Source: Anaspis maculata (Eukaryota; Arthropoda; Insecta; Coleoptera; Scraptiidae). From it: DNA of 64,000 nt. The translations under genes were made by a program, and so were the position numbers. Shown here in pieces: positions 1-11,834 of the stretch. The stretch spans positions 49,516,601 through 49,580,600 of the forward strand of contig OX421964.1 of NCBI GenBank assembly GCA_949128115.1, in the 5' to 3' direction. The number at the start of each line of letters is the position of its first letter. Within the stretch, counting starts at the first letter, position 1. Under the pieces are notes generated by a model that was not told where the DNA came from, made no database searches, and worked only from the letters and a program-made list of their open reading frames with translations.

Positions 1-1440
1 CAGCCAAGCTTGCTTGCCAAATGGTACGTTAATCAGTGGGAAACTACCTTCGTCCCGCTCAGGTCGGTTTTGCAACCAAAGGAGGATCTGAATCAGATCA
101 TACATGTGTGCCGAAGCTTCATTGAAGATAATAATATAACAACATGAAATAAGGTGATACTCAAAATAGACTTTCAAAATGCCTTGAACTCAATAGAACG
201 TGACAGCATGTTGAACGAAGTTTCAAAACATACTCCTATTTTGTTTCCATTTATCCCAGTATTACAGAAATGTATCATATTTATCATTTGGGGATGAGAA
301 GATTTTATCAGAAGTTGGAGCTCAACAAGGGGATCCCTGGGGATCCCACTGGACCAGTGCTTTTCTACCTTGCCATTCAGCCAATTCTAAATCAACTTAA
401 TTGTAAATTTAATGCATGGTACTTAGATGATGGTACCTTAGGAGGAGCTCCAGATTTAATTCTTGCAAATTTCAAAATTGCATCTGAAAATTGTGAAAAT
501 CTTAGATCTCGTCTTAGACCTAACATCAATGATCAAAAATGTGAAATTTTCTTCTGCTCATCTTTCAACTGTGAAACCTTCAAATCCTTCGAAAACCACC
601 TACCTGGGATCAAAGTAGTTTCAAAAAATCTCAGACTACTAGGTGGACCGTAGAGCGCTGAATCTACAGAAATTATTATGATTGAAAAAATAACAGAACT
701 CAAATTATCACTCGATCGATTAAAGCTTCTAAATACGCACACAGCATAGTATCTGCTTCGCCACTGCTTGGCCATCCCGAAATTGAACTACCTTCTTCGG
801 ACTACGCCCTTGAATGGATTCCATGACTCAATCAACAAGCTCGATAGCCACATATTTGCAACATTGGAGAAAGTGATGAATATAAAATTAGAGCGGAACC
901 AATTACGAATGGCTTCCTTACCAGTCCAATATCCAATATGGAGGACTTGGGATAAAAAAAAATTGATGACATCCATATAGAGCCGCTTTCCTCTCATCTG
1001 TAGTTTCTGTTTCTCGTTTGGTATTTTCTTTTATGTTTCTTCCCGAAGAAGAAGACTTGACTAAGATCAGTGGGTGCAATGAATCTTTAGCAGAGTGGCT
1101 TCTAGTCAGTCGTCAGGTTCCTGATGAGTTGTCACATATCCTGGGATCCCATTAACATCAGGATAATAACTTGAGAAATGACGTCGAATCCAACTAATTC
1201 AAGGATAGAAAAAACAAGATACCTGGCTTCGACAGCTGCCGTCTCTGGTGCTTGGTTAAATGTGTTACCGCATGAAAATCTTGAGACTCCTTTAAACGAC
1301 AACGTGTTCCACATATCAGTTGCTTTGCGCTTAGGATGTGAAATATGTAAACCCATCGTTGTGTCTGTGGGAGGATGGTTGATCTTAAAAGTACACATGG
1401 TCTTTCTTGCTCGAAGAAATGGAAGTTTCTAATTTACGGA
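1..1440 (+). pseudogene. Non-LTR retrotransposon reverse transcriptase, degenerate, 5' cut by window edge
   Basis: A decayed LINE pol gene. Reading across frames, there is an RT block like LKIDFQNALNSIERD near 157-200, a QQGDP-type block disrupted near 320-350, and the catalytic box Y-L-D-D followed by GTLGG at 420-440. Downstream, AIPKLNYLLRT (from about 771), MASLPVQY (about 909-932) and SGAWLNVLP with LRLGCEIC (1178-1350) are the order expected for the C-terminal part of this arthropod LINE family. Stops and frameshifts break it at least near 290, 653, 980 and 1020-1170, so it cannot make a full protein. Family placement is from memory of similar arthropod RT proteins. The upstream endonuclease part would lie outside the window. 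Confidence 0.8.
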
Positions 1441-1516
1441 CTGGACTGGACCACACGGACTGAGCTGGACTCGCCGTCTAGACAAACAAGACCAATGACA
1501 TCTTGTGACCCACTCT

Positions 1517-1603
1517 CGAATTTACCTACTGATAACCGCACAATCAGACTCACAATTAAGTTCGAATTTACCTACCAATAACCGCACAATCAGACTCACA
1601 ATT
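1517..1603. repeat. Two-copy 46-bp tandem duplication
   Basis: A segment beginning CGAATTTACCTAC is repeated head to tail at 1517 and 1563 with two or three differences. It lies between the dead LINE and the start of the satellite. Confidence 0.75.
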
Positions 1604-1632
1604 TTATTTATTCATCCCCCGGAGAACATTTG

Positions 1633-4438
1633 CGTGATTCCACCCTTACACAATTTCAACCCCTATTCTGGTCCGTCGCATAAAATCTGACGGACTGGCT
1701 ATTTGTAGTGGTCCGACCAAAATGAAACTTGGCACATGTGGAGACATCCTCCCGAGCTATATTTTTGTAATTCCACCCCTTCAAAATTGCAACCCCTATT
1801 CTGGTCCGTCGCATAAAATCTGACGGACTGGCTATTTGTAGTGGTCCGACCAAAAAGAAACTTGACACATGTGGGGACATCCTCCCGAGCTAAATTTTTG
1901 TGATTCCACCCCTTCAAAATTTACACCCCTATTCTGGTCCGTCGCATAAAATCCGACGGACTGGCTATTTGTAGTGGTCCGACCAAAATGAAACTTGGCA
2001 CATGTGGAGACATCCTCCCGAGCTATATTTTTGTGATTCCACCCCTTCAAAATTTCAACCCCTATTCTGGTCCGTCGCATAAAATCTGACAGACTGGCTA
2101 TTTGTAGTGGTCCGACCAAAATGAAACTTGGCACATGTGGAGGCATCCTCCCGAGCTATATTTTTGTGATTCCACCTTTTCAAAATTTCAACCCCTATTC
2201 TGGTACGTCGCATAAAATCTGACGGACTGGCTATTTGTAGTGGTCCGACCTAAATGAAACTTGGCACATGTAGAGACATCCTCCCGAGCTATATTTTTGT
2301 GATTCCACCCCTCCAAAATTTCAACCCCTATTCTGGTCCGTCGCATAAAATCTGACGGACTGGCTATTTGTAGTGGTCCGACCTGAATGAAACTTGGCAC
2401 ATGTGGAGACATCCTCCCGAGCTATATTTTTGTGATTCCACCCCTTCAAAATTTCAACCCCTATTCTGGTCCGTCGCATAAAATCCGACGGACTGGCTAT
2501 TTGTAGTGGTCCGACCTAAATGAAACTTGGCACATGTGGAGACATCCTCCGGAGCTATATTTTTGTGATTCCACCCCTTCAAAATTTCAACCCATATTCT
2601 GGTCCGTCGCATAAAATCCGACGGACTGGCTATTTGTAGTGGTCCGACCAAAATGAAACTTGGCACATGTGGAGACATCCTCCCGAGCTATATTTTTGTG
2701 ATTCCATCCCTTCAAAATTTCAACCCCTATTCTGGTCCGTCGCATAAAATCTGACGGACTGGCTATTTGTAGTGGTCCGACCAAAATGAAACTTGGCACA
2801 TGTGGAGACATCCTCCCGAGCTATATTTTTGTGATTCCACTCCTTCAAAATTTCAACCCCTATTCTGGTCCGTCGCATAAAATCTGACGGACTGGCTATT
2901 TGTAGTGGTCCGACCAAAATGAAACTTGGCACATGTGGAGACATCCTCCCGAGCTATATTTTTGTGATTCCACCCCTCCAAAATTTCAACCCCTATTCTG
3001 GTCCGTCGCATAAAATCTGACGGACTGGCTATTTGTAGTGGTCCGACCAAAATGAAACTTGGCACATGTGGAGACATCCTCCCGAGCTATATTTTTGTGA
3101 TTCCACCCCTCCAAAATTTCAACCCCTATTCTGGTCCGTCGCATAAAATCTGACGGACTGGCTATTTGTAGTGGTCCGACCAAAATGAAACTTGGCACAT
3201 GTGGAGACATCCTCCCGAGCTATATTTTTGTGATTCCACCCCTTCAAAATTTCAACCCCTATTCTGGTCCGTCGCATAAAATCTGACGGACTGGCTATTT
3301 GTAGTGGTCCGACCAAAATGAAACTTGGCACATGTGGAGACATCCTCCCGAGCTATATTTTTGTGATTCCACCCCTCCAAAATTTCAACCCCTATTCTGG
3401 TCCGTCGCATAAAATCCGACGGACTGGCTATTTGTAGTGGTCCGACCAAAATGAAACTTGGCACATGTGGAGACATCCTCCCGAGCTATATTCTTGTGAT
3501 TCCACCCCTCCAAAATTTCAACCCCTATTCTGGTCCGTCGCATAAAATCCGACGGACTGGCTATTTATAGTGGTCCGACCAAAATGAAACTTGGCACATG
3601 TGGAGACATCCTCCCGAGCTATATTCTTGTGATTCCACCCCTCCAAAATTTCAACCCCTATTCTGGTCCGTCGCATAAAATCTGACGGACTGGCTATTTG
3701 TAGTGGTCCGACCAAAATGAAACTTGGCACATGTGGAGACATCCTCCTGAGCTATATTTTTGTGATTCCATCCTTTTAAAATTTCAACCCCTATTCTGGT
3801 CCGTCGCATAAAATCTGACGGACTGGCTATTTGTAGTGGTCCGACCAAAATGAAACTTGGCATATGTGGAGACATCCTCCCGAGCTATATTTTTGTGATT
3901 CCATCCTTTCAAAATTTCAACCCCTATTCTGGTCCGTCGCATAAAATCTGACGGACTGGCTATTTGTAGTGGTCCGACCAAAATGAAATTTGGCACATGT
4001 GGGGACATCCTCCCGAGCTGTATTTTTGTGATTTCACCCCTTCAAAATTTCAACCCCTATTCTGGTCCGTCGCATAAAATCTGACAGACTGGCTATTTGT
4101 AGTGGTCCGACCAGAATGAAACTTGGCACATGTGGAACCATCCTCTACAGCTATATTTTTGTGATTCCAACCCTCCAAAATTTCAACCCCTATTCTGGTC
4201 CGTCGCATAAAATCTGACGGACTGGCTATTTGTAGTGATCCGACCAAAATGAAACTTGGCACATGTAGAGACATCCTCCCGAGCTATATTTTTGTGATTC
4301 CATCCTTTCAAAATTTCAACCCCTATTCGGGTCCGTCGCATAAAATCTGACGGACTGGCTATTTGTAGTGATCCAACCAAAATGAAACTCACCACATGTA
4401 AAGACATTCTTCCGAGGTATCTTTTTGTGATTCCACCT
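1633..4438 (+). repeat. 133-bp satellite array, subfamily A (about 21 copies)
   Basis: Monomers repeat every 133 bp exactly (equivalent positions at 2587, 2720, 2853, 2986, 3119, 3252). Each carries a near-palindrome (CTGGTCCGTC, then GACGGACTGG), a block GGTCCGACCAAAATGAAAC, and TTGGCACATGTGGAGAC. Central monomers are nearly identical and the edge ones are more diverged, as expected from unequal exchange. The open frames on the minus strand are about 74 codons, overlap, and arise only from the repeat; 133 is not a multiple of three, so no long protein repeat results. The last monomer (about 4360-4438) switches to a sequence resembling subfamily B. Confidence 0.95.
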
Positions 4439-5323
4439 GTAGCAGTACCATGCGCGCATCATCACCGTGCGGCTTGCGCACCCCACCAAAGCGTTAGTCC
4501 ATAAAAGCGTCAGCTCACTACCGCAGTTATCCTTGCCTTCTGAATGCTCTGGCTGCCGCAAGTACTCTTACTTCGGTCCGTGCAATAAACCTGGTATAAC
4601 CGAACCCGTGTGCATATCATTAGGACCTCACAAACATGATTGTGTCGCCGATGTTTGTACCTGGCTCATTAAGCCAGAAATTCTGCCCCAAGCTCAGCAA
4701 ACACAATAATCGGAATTCATAACGACGTCACCGATCACACACTTGTTGATTCTCACATCAGCCATTATTCGTTGCTATGGAGAATCCAGGTATGTTAAGT
4801 CAAAATGTCCTAGTAACGGCTGGTGTTTACGCGAACTTTCCCTAGCAACGCCTATGAAATCCAAGCAAATGCTCATGCTAATTTTTTATTGGTACCACCC
4901 AATATACATTGTTTTACATTCAAATGACACGGAATGACATATCATATATCCCATACACTTCCTATTTTTAGTAGAATGACTTTTTGGAGCAAAAATAAAG
5001 TGACAAGCTGGGGGGCTACAGCTACCATTGATGGCACCTGCAAAGTTTTGGAGCGAAACTATCAGCGGCCATCGGCCGTATTCTCCCAGCGCCCCAGCTT
5101 GTCACATGATTTGTGCTCCAAAAAGTCATTCTACTGAGAATGGGAAATGTATGGGCTATGGAATCACTGATAAAGTAGGTATCCGGGATATATCTGATGA
5201 TTCTGAAATGAATCCATCATTCTGGAGAAAGTTGTTTGAGATATTATTCTGAATCTTCTTTCTCGGGATAACAATGTGTGCATCGATTGTGGTAATGAGA
5301 GCCAGAGTGTTCCGAAAAATGTC
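4439..5323. other. Spacer between satellite arrays, no gene recognised
   Basis: Short open frames only, none recognisable. The only clear structure is the hairpin at 4942-5160. Confidence 0.5.
4942..5160. repeat. Hairpin element, arms about 76 bp, loop about 66 nt
   Basis: The stretch containing GTAGAATGACTTTTTGGAGC at 4971-4990 recurs inverted at 5115-5135. The match runs outward to CCCATACA and inward to GTGACAAGCTGGGG, with a few mismatches and small indels. It looks like a small palindromic MITE; no target duplication was seen. Confidence 0.8.
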
Positions 5324-5584
5324 CAATTTTGAAAGGGTGGAACCACGAAAAGATACCTCGGGAGGGTGTCTTTACATGTGGTGAGTGTCATCCTGATCGG
5401 ATCACTACAAATAGCCAGTCCGTCAGATTTTATGTGACAGACCAGAATAGGGGTTGGAATTTTGAAAGGGTGGAACCACGAAAAGATACCTCGAGAAGGT
5501 GTCTTTACATGTGGCGAGTGTCATCCTGATCGGATCACTACAAATAGCCAGTCCGTCAGATTTTATGTGACGGACCAGAATAGG
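5324..5584 (-). repeat. 133-bp satellite, subfamily B, inverted (about 2 copies)
   Basis: The same monomer as the 1.6-4.4 kb array but on the opposite strand and of a distinct subfamily. On the minus strand it reads GTGATCCGATCAGGATGACA and GGTATCTTTTCGTG where subfamily A has GTGGTCCGACCAAAATGAAA and GCTATATTTTTGTG. It is interrupted at 5584 by an insertion and resumes at 7199. Confidence 0.9.
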
Positions 5585-7198
5585 CGATTTACATTAGAAA
5601 AACGCCACCTGGTGTAGAGCTCGGTACTTGATCGTCGAGGACGTTTTTGCGAGGAAAACCTACTCCGACGTCTAGTAGCCTAGGTGGGCACTAGTGGATA
5701 CCTGTAATACCCACATATTGACATGGAAATTTGACAAGTAGAAATAATCTGAAAAAGGGGTTTGCATTTGTGTCTCTTATTTCATGTTATGGTTAGCGTA
5801 TTTAGCAGGTTTTTAGTAGATCGAGCTCCAGAGGTGCGCAGCTGAAAGACTACGCCCCCAGCAATGCACTACATTATTGCGATAAAAAAAGACCACGTTT
5901 ACGTCGCGAACACAGAGGTAGCTACGGCGAGCTTGTTAGAATGAAAAATGCGGATCTCCAGCTGAAGTCGAAGCAGGAAATCTTTAGAAAAAAGCGAGGA
6001 AAAAAGGTAGGTGGTGGTTGACTCTGCACGGCCAGCCCGAGGTGATTTTTTCTTGGCTGGCAGGCTGGTCGACGGGCTTGTGTGTTTCCATCCGTGCGGG
6101 TGTGACAGAGTCTGTTGCTCTTCCTTGGGCGGAAGCTATGGATGATTTAGAGAAAGGTCTGCGACGACGCTGGTCATCAACATGGGGCCCAATAACGAGC
6201 CTATGGGGTCCCAAGGGCTCACAGGAACGAAAGTTTGCTTGTGGCGTACTGCACAAGACAGCAAAGTGACAGTTTTGACATGCCACCAATTGACGTAACC
6301 ACCGCCGTTGCCGGACGGCAACTTACACCAGTTCTAAAAATTAATGCCCTAAAACTTCCTCGACGAAACGGCCATTTTCCCCAATAAGGTCAATCGCCTA
6401 TTGGGGTTGAAATTGACCTTTCCAATTTTAGGAGATAGAAAGTACATGGTTTTTCGAGGTCACCTTTGACGTTTTGACGTTTATGACGTTTGGACGTTTC
6501 GTTTCTGACTTTTGCGGGAATTTTGAATCGGTTAGCTATACTGTTCCCATTATCATGTGGGGAAAGTCACTAGAACCCATAAGGGAGTTTTTAATGGACG
6601 AAGTAATAAAGTTTTTTCGTAGTAATATGCACGTGTCTGGTGCAGCGTGATCCCTGGTGGTGCTGGTGCAGCCACACTTCCATCAAGTTTGGGTCTTTCC
6701 TGAACCGATGCATGGTGATGCCTCGTGTATTCGTCTTATTCTCGCACTCGCATAGAGCGACACAACACCCTTGAACCATTTCTGTAAGTATCTTCAGTAT
6801 CTTCTCAGTTTTCCACTACATATAACACACTTATTGGCAAGAACGAGGGTAAGAACAAGTGAAATCATGAAATCCATGCTGAAATCAAATAAATACACGA
6901 CAGAGCGCTTGTCAGATTCGAAAAATTTCCCATTGTCAGAAACGAAATGTCATATCTCAAGAAACATAGGACGCTTTCCAATAACTGCGACAAGACGGAT
7001 ACACAATGTCAAAGTGCACTTGCCAGCTCAATTCTAAACTCAGCCTCGCCAATGTTTCGATTGTGTCGACATGTGGTGCTATTACTGCTATTGGAACGCT
7101 AGCTGTGTCAAATTGTGTCGAATTGTGTCCTTATACGCCTTATTGGGAAGCGCCCAATGACCTCGATTAACCGTATCTTATACGCATGACGTCACAGT
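5585..7198. mobile_element. 1.6-kb insertion into satellite B with TAGG duplication
   Basis: The satellite is cut after TAGG (5581-5584) and resumes with TAGG (7199-7202), so the 1614-bp segment looks like an insertion with a 4-bp target duplication. The ends (CGATTTACATTAG and GACGTCACAGT) are not inverted repeats of each other. Inside are a THAP-domain remnant and two inverted CCCAATAAGG motifs (about 6380 and 7140) that may be ends of a nested element. The element class is unknown. Confidence 0.55.
6591..6779 (-). pseudogene. THAP zinc-finger fragment, transposon-derived
   Basis: The minus strand encodes MVQGCCVALCECENKT then GITMHRFRKDPNLMEVWLHQ. This matches the start of a THAP domain (initial Met, a Cys pair, then HRFPKDP and a Trp), a DNA-binding fold common in P-element-type transposases. 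The later Cys and His ligands are not found in frame. An inverted CCCAATAAGG motif lies on each side, about 760 bp apart, so this is probably an exon remnant of a dead transposon and not a host gene. Confidence 0.6.
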
Positions 7199-7760
7199 TA
7201 GGGGTTGAAATTTTGAAAGGGTGGAATCACGAAAAGATACCTTGGGAGGGTGTCTTTACATGTGGTGAGTGTCATCCTGATCGGATCACTACAAATAGCC
7301 AGTCCGTCAGATTTTATGTGACGGACCAGAATAGGGATTGAAATTTTGAAAGGGTGGAATCACGAAAAGATACTTCGGGAGGGTGTCTTTACATGTGGTG
7401 AGTGTCATCCTGATCGGATCTCTACAAATAGCCAGTCCGTCAGATTTCATGTGACGGACCAGAATAGGGGTTGAAATTTTGAAAGGGTGGAATCGCAAAA
7501 AGATACCTCGGGAGGGTGTCTTCACATGTGGTGAGTGTCATCCTGATCGAATCACCACAAATAGCCAGTCCGTCAGATTTTATGTGACGGACCAGAATAG
7601 GGGTTGAAATTTTGAAAGGGTGGAATCACGAAAAGATACCTCGGGAGGGTGTCTCTTCATGTGGTGAGTGTCATCCTGATCGGAACACTACAAATAGCCA
7701 GTCCGTCAGATTTCATGTGACGGACCAGAATAGGGGTTGAAATTTTGGAAGGGTGGAAGT
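7199..7760 (-). repeat. 133-bp satellite, subfamily B, inverted (about 4 copies)
   Basis: Continuation of the 5324-5584 array beyond the insertion. The GGTTGAAATTTTGAAAGGG start recurs near 7202, 7336, 7470, 7603 and 7736 (period 133-134 bp). Monomers carry GATCGGATCACTAC and TGTGACGGACCAGAATAGG. Confidence 0.92.
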
Positions 7761-7821
7761 GATTCCACCCTTCCAAAATTCCAAAATTTCAAGGTATTTT
7801 TCCGTGAGGAAAAATACCTTC
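7741..7821. repeat. Two adjacent perfect hairpins at the satellite edge
   Basis: AATTTTGGAAGGGTGGAA (7741-7758) is followed almost at once by its inverse (ending about 7780). Directly after it, AAGGTATTTTTCC (7792-7804) faces its inverse GGAAAAATACCTT with a 4-nt loop. The array therefore ends by turning back on itself. Confidence 0.8.
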
Positions 7822-8011
7822 GGGAGCATGACTTTACATGTATCATTGAGCTTTGTGCCCCGGTTCGCGTTTGCGCTTCCATGACCTAGTATTAGGTTAT
7901 TCGAAAGTATGTCGCAAGGGTCATTGACCTTATGACCTTGAATGTCTGGACGTCTGGTCCGTCAGACGGTTCTTATCTAGACGTCTGGTCTGCTGGTCCG
8001 TAAATTAGGTA

Positions 8012-9120
8012 GTACCTTGATTACCTTGAACCGTCTTTGAAATGTAGGGGAAAAACAGAAAAAGACACAAAAACACTCTTTTTTCCATAAATAAGTGATT
8101 CTTAGAGATATTGACACAATACTTGGTATTTCTATAAAAAGTAATGTTAGAAATGATATGAGCTGGGTAGCCAATTCCTAAGCCAACTATTGAACTATTT
8201 CCAGAAATACGATTGTCAACTTTTTTTTCCTCTTGAGCACCATCTTGGATCTGCCCTGTGAGGCATCGTTGAAAAAATGATTGGCTTTCATAATAATGGT
8301 AATATGTAATCATTGCATCGTGAAAACAACCTCCTCATCATAATTGAGTGACCTTTTCGGCGGGAAAGAATTGCCATTCACGTATTTTCTGGCTCTTCAA
8401 AGCTTTAGTGCCCATGATGGCAATTTGCAACATCTGGAATGGTAAAATATGTTACGCATTATGAACCTTGATGTACTTTGAGGTAGCCTACCAAGTTTTG
8501 CAATCATCAATTGAAAGGTTTGTTCTAAAAGCTTAAAAACAAAAGACCGAGGAAAAACTGACAAAAAACACGGCACGTGCACCGGCCGCGGCGTGAGCGT
8601 CCCGTGCCGCGTCTTCAATTTTACTCATTCAGCCTTAACTGAACATTAAAAAACATTAGCAAAACATATTCAGACAAAGGACTACTACTGAAAAGCTAGG
8701 GCTTGAGTTCGAATTACTTCCCTACTAGGTACTCGATAATTATTATCAGTAAAAAAATCTGTGAAAGAGAAATGTAGATACCTAGCCGTGTGCCGTGGGA
8801 GTTGGTCGCCCAGTAAAATTATGATTAAGTCCACTAGGCGACCAAAATTGATCAGTGGGTTCATATGTTAAAATATGCTCTGGGGCAGATTCAAGATGGT
8901 GCTCAAGAGGAAAAAAAGTTGACAATCGTATTTCTGGAAATAGTTGGCTTAGAAATTGGCTACTCAGCTCATATCATTTCTAACATTACTTTTTGTAGAA
9001 ATACCAAGTATTGTGTCAATATCTCGAAGAAATACTTATTTATGGAAAAAAGAGTGTTCCTGGTTTTTTTTCTGGTTTTCCCCTACATTTCAAAGACGGT
9101 TCAACGTAATCAAGAACAGT
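8012..9120. repeat. Foldback element, copy 1 of the 24-kb outer foldback family
   Basis: The segment from about 8012 to 8285 (TTGAACCGTCTTTGAAATG, then the CAATACTTGGTATTTCTA block) recurs inverted at about 8868-9118. The middle (8290-8560) matches the interior of the outer foldback at 24.1-28.2 kb, for example GCTCTTCAAAGCTTTAGTG. No gene was recognised. 8570-8860 is unassigned. Confidence 0.8.
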
Positions 9121-9139
9121 TTGCTGTGACTTCATAAGC

Positions 9140-9709
9140 ATAAAATAGTTAATGTATGTGGTGAGTTACACGTCTCCACATGTTTCACAAAAATTAGTGC
9201 TAAACTCAAGATTTAACTGAGTAATGTCAAAAACAAGCGAATCTCTACAGCGGTAAATTAAAAACTTTAATTTTGAACAGGGTTCCTATAACAATTATGT
9301 AATTCAACAACGGTCGAAAATGAGGATTCTCTGAATGATGTAATGAGTTTTTAGGGGCGTAAGTACGGAGTGATCGAACAAATTTCCTCTTATAGGCCTT
9401 GATCCCGTCGCTCACCATGTTTTGTCGCTAGATTTTCAGGGATCAAAGGCGACTGGAGGAAAAATCTATTCTATCACTAGTTTGGATGGGATTTGCTAAA
9501 TGCTGAACATAAAAAAATTAAAAAAATGCTCTTGGAAATTATTGGTTTTCTGGTATTATTATTAGCATTATTATTATTATTATCTCGACAAATTTTCGTC
9601 TGCGGCGTCATTTTGCTCGCACCTTGGTACCTATTGTTTTTTCGCTATCATTATCTCGAAATTCTTATGTCCCAATTTTGCTTTTCAAAAATCTGGCAGC
9701 CCTATTTAA
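9140..9709. other. No gene seen; short ATT repeat
   Basis: A run of imperfect TTA/ATT lies near 9553-9583. An 84-codon hydrophobic frame at 9493 starts inside low-complexity DNA and has no recognisable family. Confidence 0.5.
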
Positions 9710-9877
9710 AGGTGCGTTCAGTCAGCTTATTTAGCCGCAAGTTTTAGTTTTAGTCGTAAGCACAGCGATGCTCATTGGCTGTCATGAACCAGCCTCCTCA
9801 GATCAGCCAATAAGCGATGCTGCGCTTACGACTAAAATTAAAACTTGCGGCTAAATAAGTAGCTGACTGAACGCACC
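9710..9877. mobile_element. Palindromic MITE with TTAA target duplication (piggyBac-like)
   Basis: TTAA at 9706-9709 and 9878-9881 flank a 168-bp near-palindrome with ends AGGTGCGTTCAGTCAGCT and its inverse. TTAA duplications are the hallmark of piggyBac-type transposition, and the length is typical of a MITE. Related copies lie at 33466-33575 (half) and 49520-49731. Confidence 0.85.
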
Positions 9878-9939
9878 TTAAGACAACAGTGCGCCCCGAT
9901 TCTTTGTGTCTTCAAGTATCGTTTTGGGGCTCCGTAAAC

Positions 9940-10217
9940 CCCCTTGTGTGGAACTGGCATTGCATTCTTGAGATATCACAGCAGTTAGCTACCTAATTCG
10001 ACTTTTTGAATTATTTCATCACCTTGGAAATGTAACCTGTCACTGATGTTTTGTCGGCCCAACAATGGATGCAGGATGCTCGCTAAACGCTCAACCGGTA
10101 GAGTTTTTCTATCAATTTCCAAATCGACTCCTCCCACTCCCGAAGGGCACTTCGATCAAAATCATCACTGACGTCTCTGGATACCGCCGGGAAAGTTTTG
10201 TGTCGCCCCACAACAGA
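9940..10217. repeat. Dispersed repeat shared with 58310-58583
   Basis: GAGATATCACAGCAGTTAGC, ATGGATGCAGGATGCTCGC and TTTTGTGTCGCCCCACAAC occur in the same order at both places. At 58 kb this sequence is the right end of a 2.8-kb insertion in copia, so here it is probably an end fragment of the same element, finishing at ACAACAG near 10216. Confidence 0.75.
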
Positions 10218-10233
10218 TTTTTTTAATGTTGTT

Positions 10234-11830
10234 TAGTGCGGTCGGTAGAATACAAAAATGGAACATATGCTGCACTTTTGGTTAATGCAATGAAACTTGG
10301 CACACAGTTCCTTGAGATCATTTTAAGTAATTTCATCCGATGAGCAAGAGAAAAAATCGATGGGGGGCGCTGTACAGCCCCCTTTTTTCAAAATGGCGCT
10401 CGAATTTTGAAATATCACCAAACACCAAATTATCGTACAATTGCCGGAAAAATATCATTTCCATGTAAACTGCGCAACAAATATGTTGTCGCGAGGGAAA
10501 AATTGGTCCGAGTTTGGACCCCAATAACTTTTGAACGACACAGACCATTTTGATTCTGTTTTGACGGTTAGTGAGATCAGTCTTTCCGTTATTCACATTC
10601 AGGAGGTGAAGATCTGGAAGCTCCATGTAAAATATCTACAGGGTGAATAGTAAAACAGTACAAAATTTTAGCAAATTAAACTGACCTTCATTTTCAGAAT
10701 AATTTTTTTTCTCGAATGCAAATAAAAAGATTATAAAGCGTTATGTTTTAGCTTGCGCCCAGTTTTAAAATTTTTGGAATCGGAAGTCTGGCTCTGACTT
10801 TATGATTTTTTTCTCTGGGAAGATGCTGATTCATCCTATCGGTTGTACCGATAGGTCTTCTTTGTAGAAGACTATGTTACTCTGATGATGGGAGGTTGCA
10901 ATTCACGAATATTGTTGCTTAAATGGTTCTCAGCAACTTGACTTGCAGACCATCTGAAATACCTTGATCAATGCTTCAAAAAAGGGGCCCATTCAAATTG
11001 GGCGACACAGGTGTTTTTCTTGAAAATTTAATTGGATCAGATTTTCACAACTGAAACAAGCTTTTTTTGTGATTTTGACCTCCTAAACTTGATGCTGATG
11101 GTCAATTTTAGTTTTTGATGATGACAGGCTCCCTAGGCTAACATAGTCTTTTTGTAGCGATAGGATAAATCAGCATCCTCCAAGAGAAAAAAAATCATAA
11201 AGTCAGAACCAGAGTTCCGATTCCAAAAATTTCAAAACTGGGCGCAAGCCAAAACATCACGCTTCATGATTCTTTCATTCGCATTTGTGAAAAAAAATTA
11301 TTCTGAAAATGGGAGTCCGTTTAATTTGCTAAAATTTTGCACTGTTTTACATTTCACCCTGTAAATATTTTACATCAAGCTTCCTGATCTTCACCACCTG
11401 AAGGTGAATAACGGAAAGACTGATCTCACTAACCGTGAAAACAAAATCGGAATGGTTTGTGTCATTCAAAAGTTATTGTGGTCCAAAGTCGGACCAATTT
11501 TTCCCTTGCGACAACATATTTGTTGCGCAGTTTATTTCGAGGATGCTGAATCGATTGGCAGCAACATTGACTTGACTAGACCAACGTGGAGGTCGTAGAA
11601 CTGTTATTCTGGACCTAAATGGTGAAAAAGCATTCCGGTTAAAGTCTCAAGCAAAACCGATTTATTTTCCGGTCATTTCGGGGGCGTCTTGTTGTTTAGT
11701 ATAGTGCTCTGGAATCGATGAGGTTAACATGGAATGAATACCACTGAATTTCTTCAAATTGCAGGCAATGCAGACAATGGAGTAGTACGGAGTGCGGGAG
11801 CTGAGAACCAAAATATGTTTATAACTTGCA
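10234..11830 (+). repeat. TAGTGCGGTCGGTA-type dispersed element, split by a foldback
   Basis: It starts TAGTGCGGTCGGTA, then ATGAAACTTGGCACAC and a GGGGGGCGCTGTACAGCCCC-like stretch. It is interrupted at 10467 and continues from 11533 with GAGGATGCTGAATCG, ACCAACGTGGAGGTCGTAG and ATCGATGAGG. An uninterrupted copy lies on the minus strand at about 20165 to 19740, and a partial copy at 14650-14865. No coding capacity is seen. Confidence 0.75.
10468..11532. mobile_element. 1065-bp foldback inserted at TA
   Basis: The ends AACTGCGCAACAAATATG and the inverse CATATTTGTTGCGCAGTT are flanked by TA (10466-10467 and 11533-11534). The uninterrupted relative near 19.94 kb has a single TA at this spot. 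The arms run to about 10990 and 11010 and include GGCTCTGACTTTATGATTTT and its inverse, and ACAGGGTGAA/TTCACCCTGT. A TA duplication points to a Tc1/mariner-type mechanism. There is no transposase. Confidence 0.8.
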
Positions 11831-11834
11831 CTTT

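Noticed and set aside
1656..4407. Many 74-codon minus-strand frames as a repeated protein family
   Set aside because: They are produced by the 133-bp satellite. The period is not a multiple of three, and each frame overlaps the next in another phase.
1633..4438. Regularly spaced repeat as a CRISPR array
   Set aside because: Whole 133-bp units are repeated with no unique spacers, in eukaryotic DNA.
9493..9747. Hydrophobic 84-codon frame as a membrane protein
   Set aside because: The hydrophobic run comes from ATT repeats, and the frame runs into a MITE.
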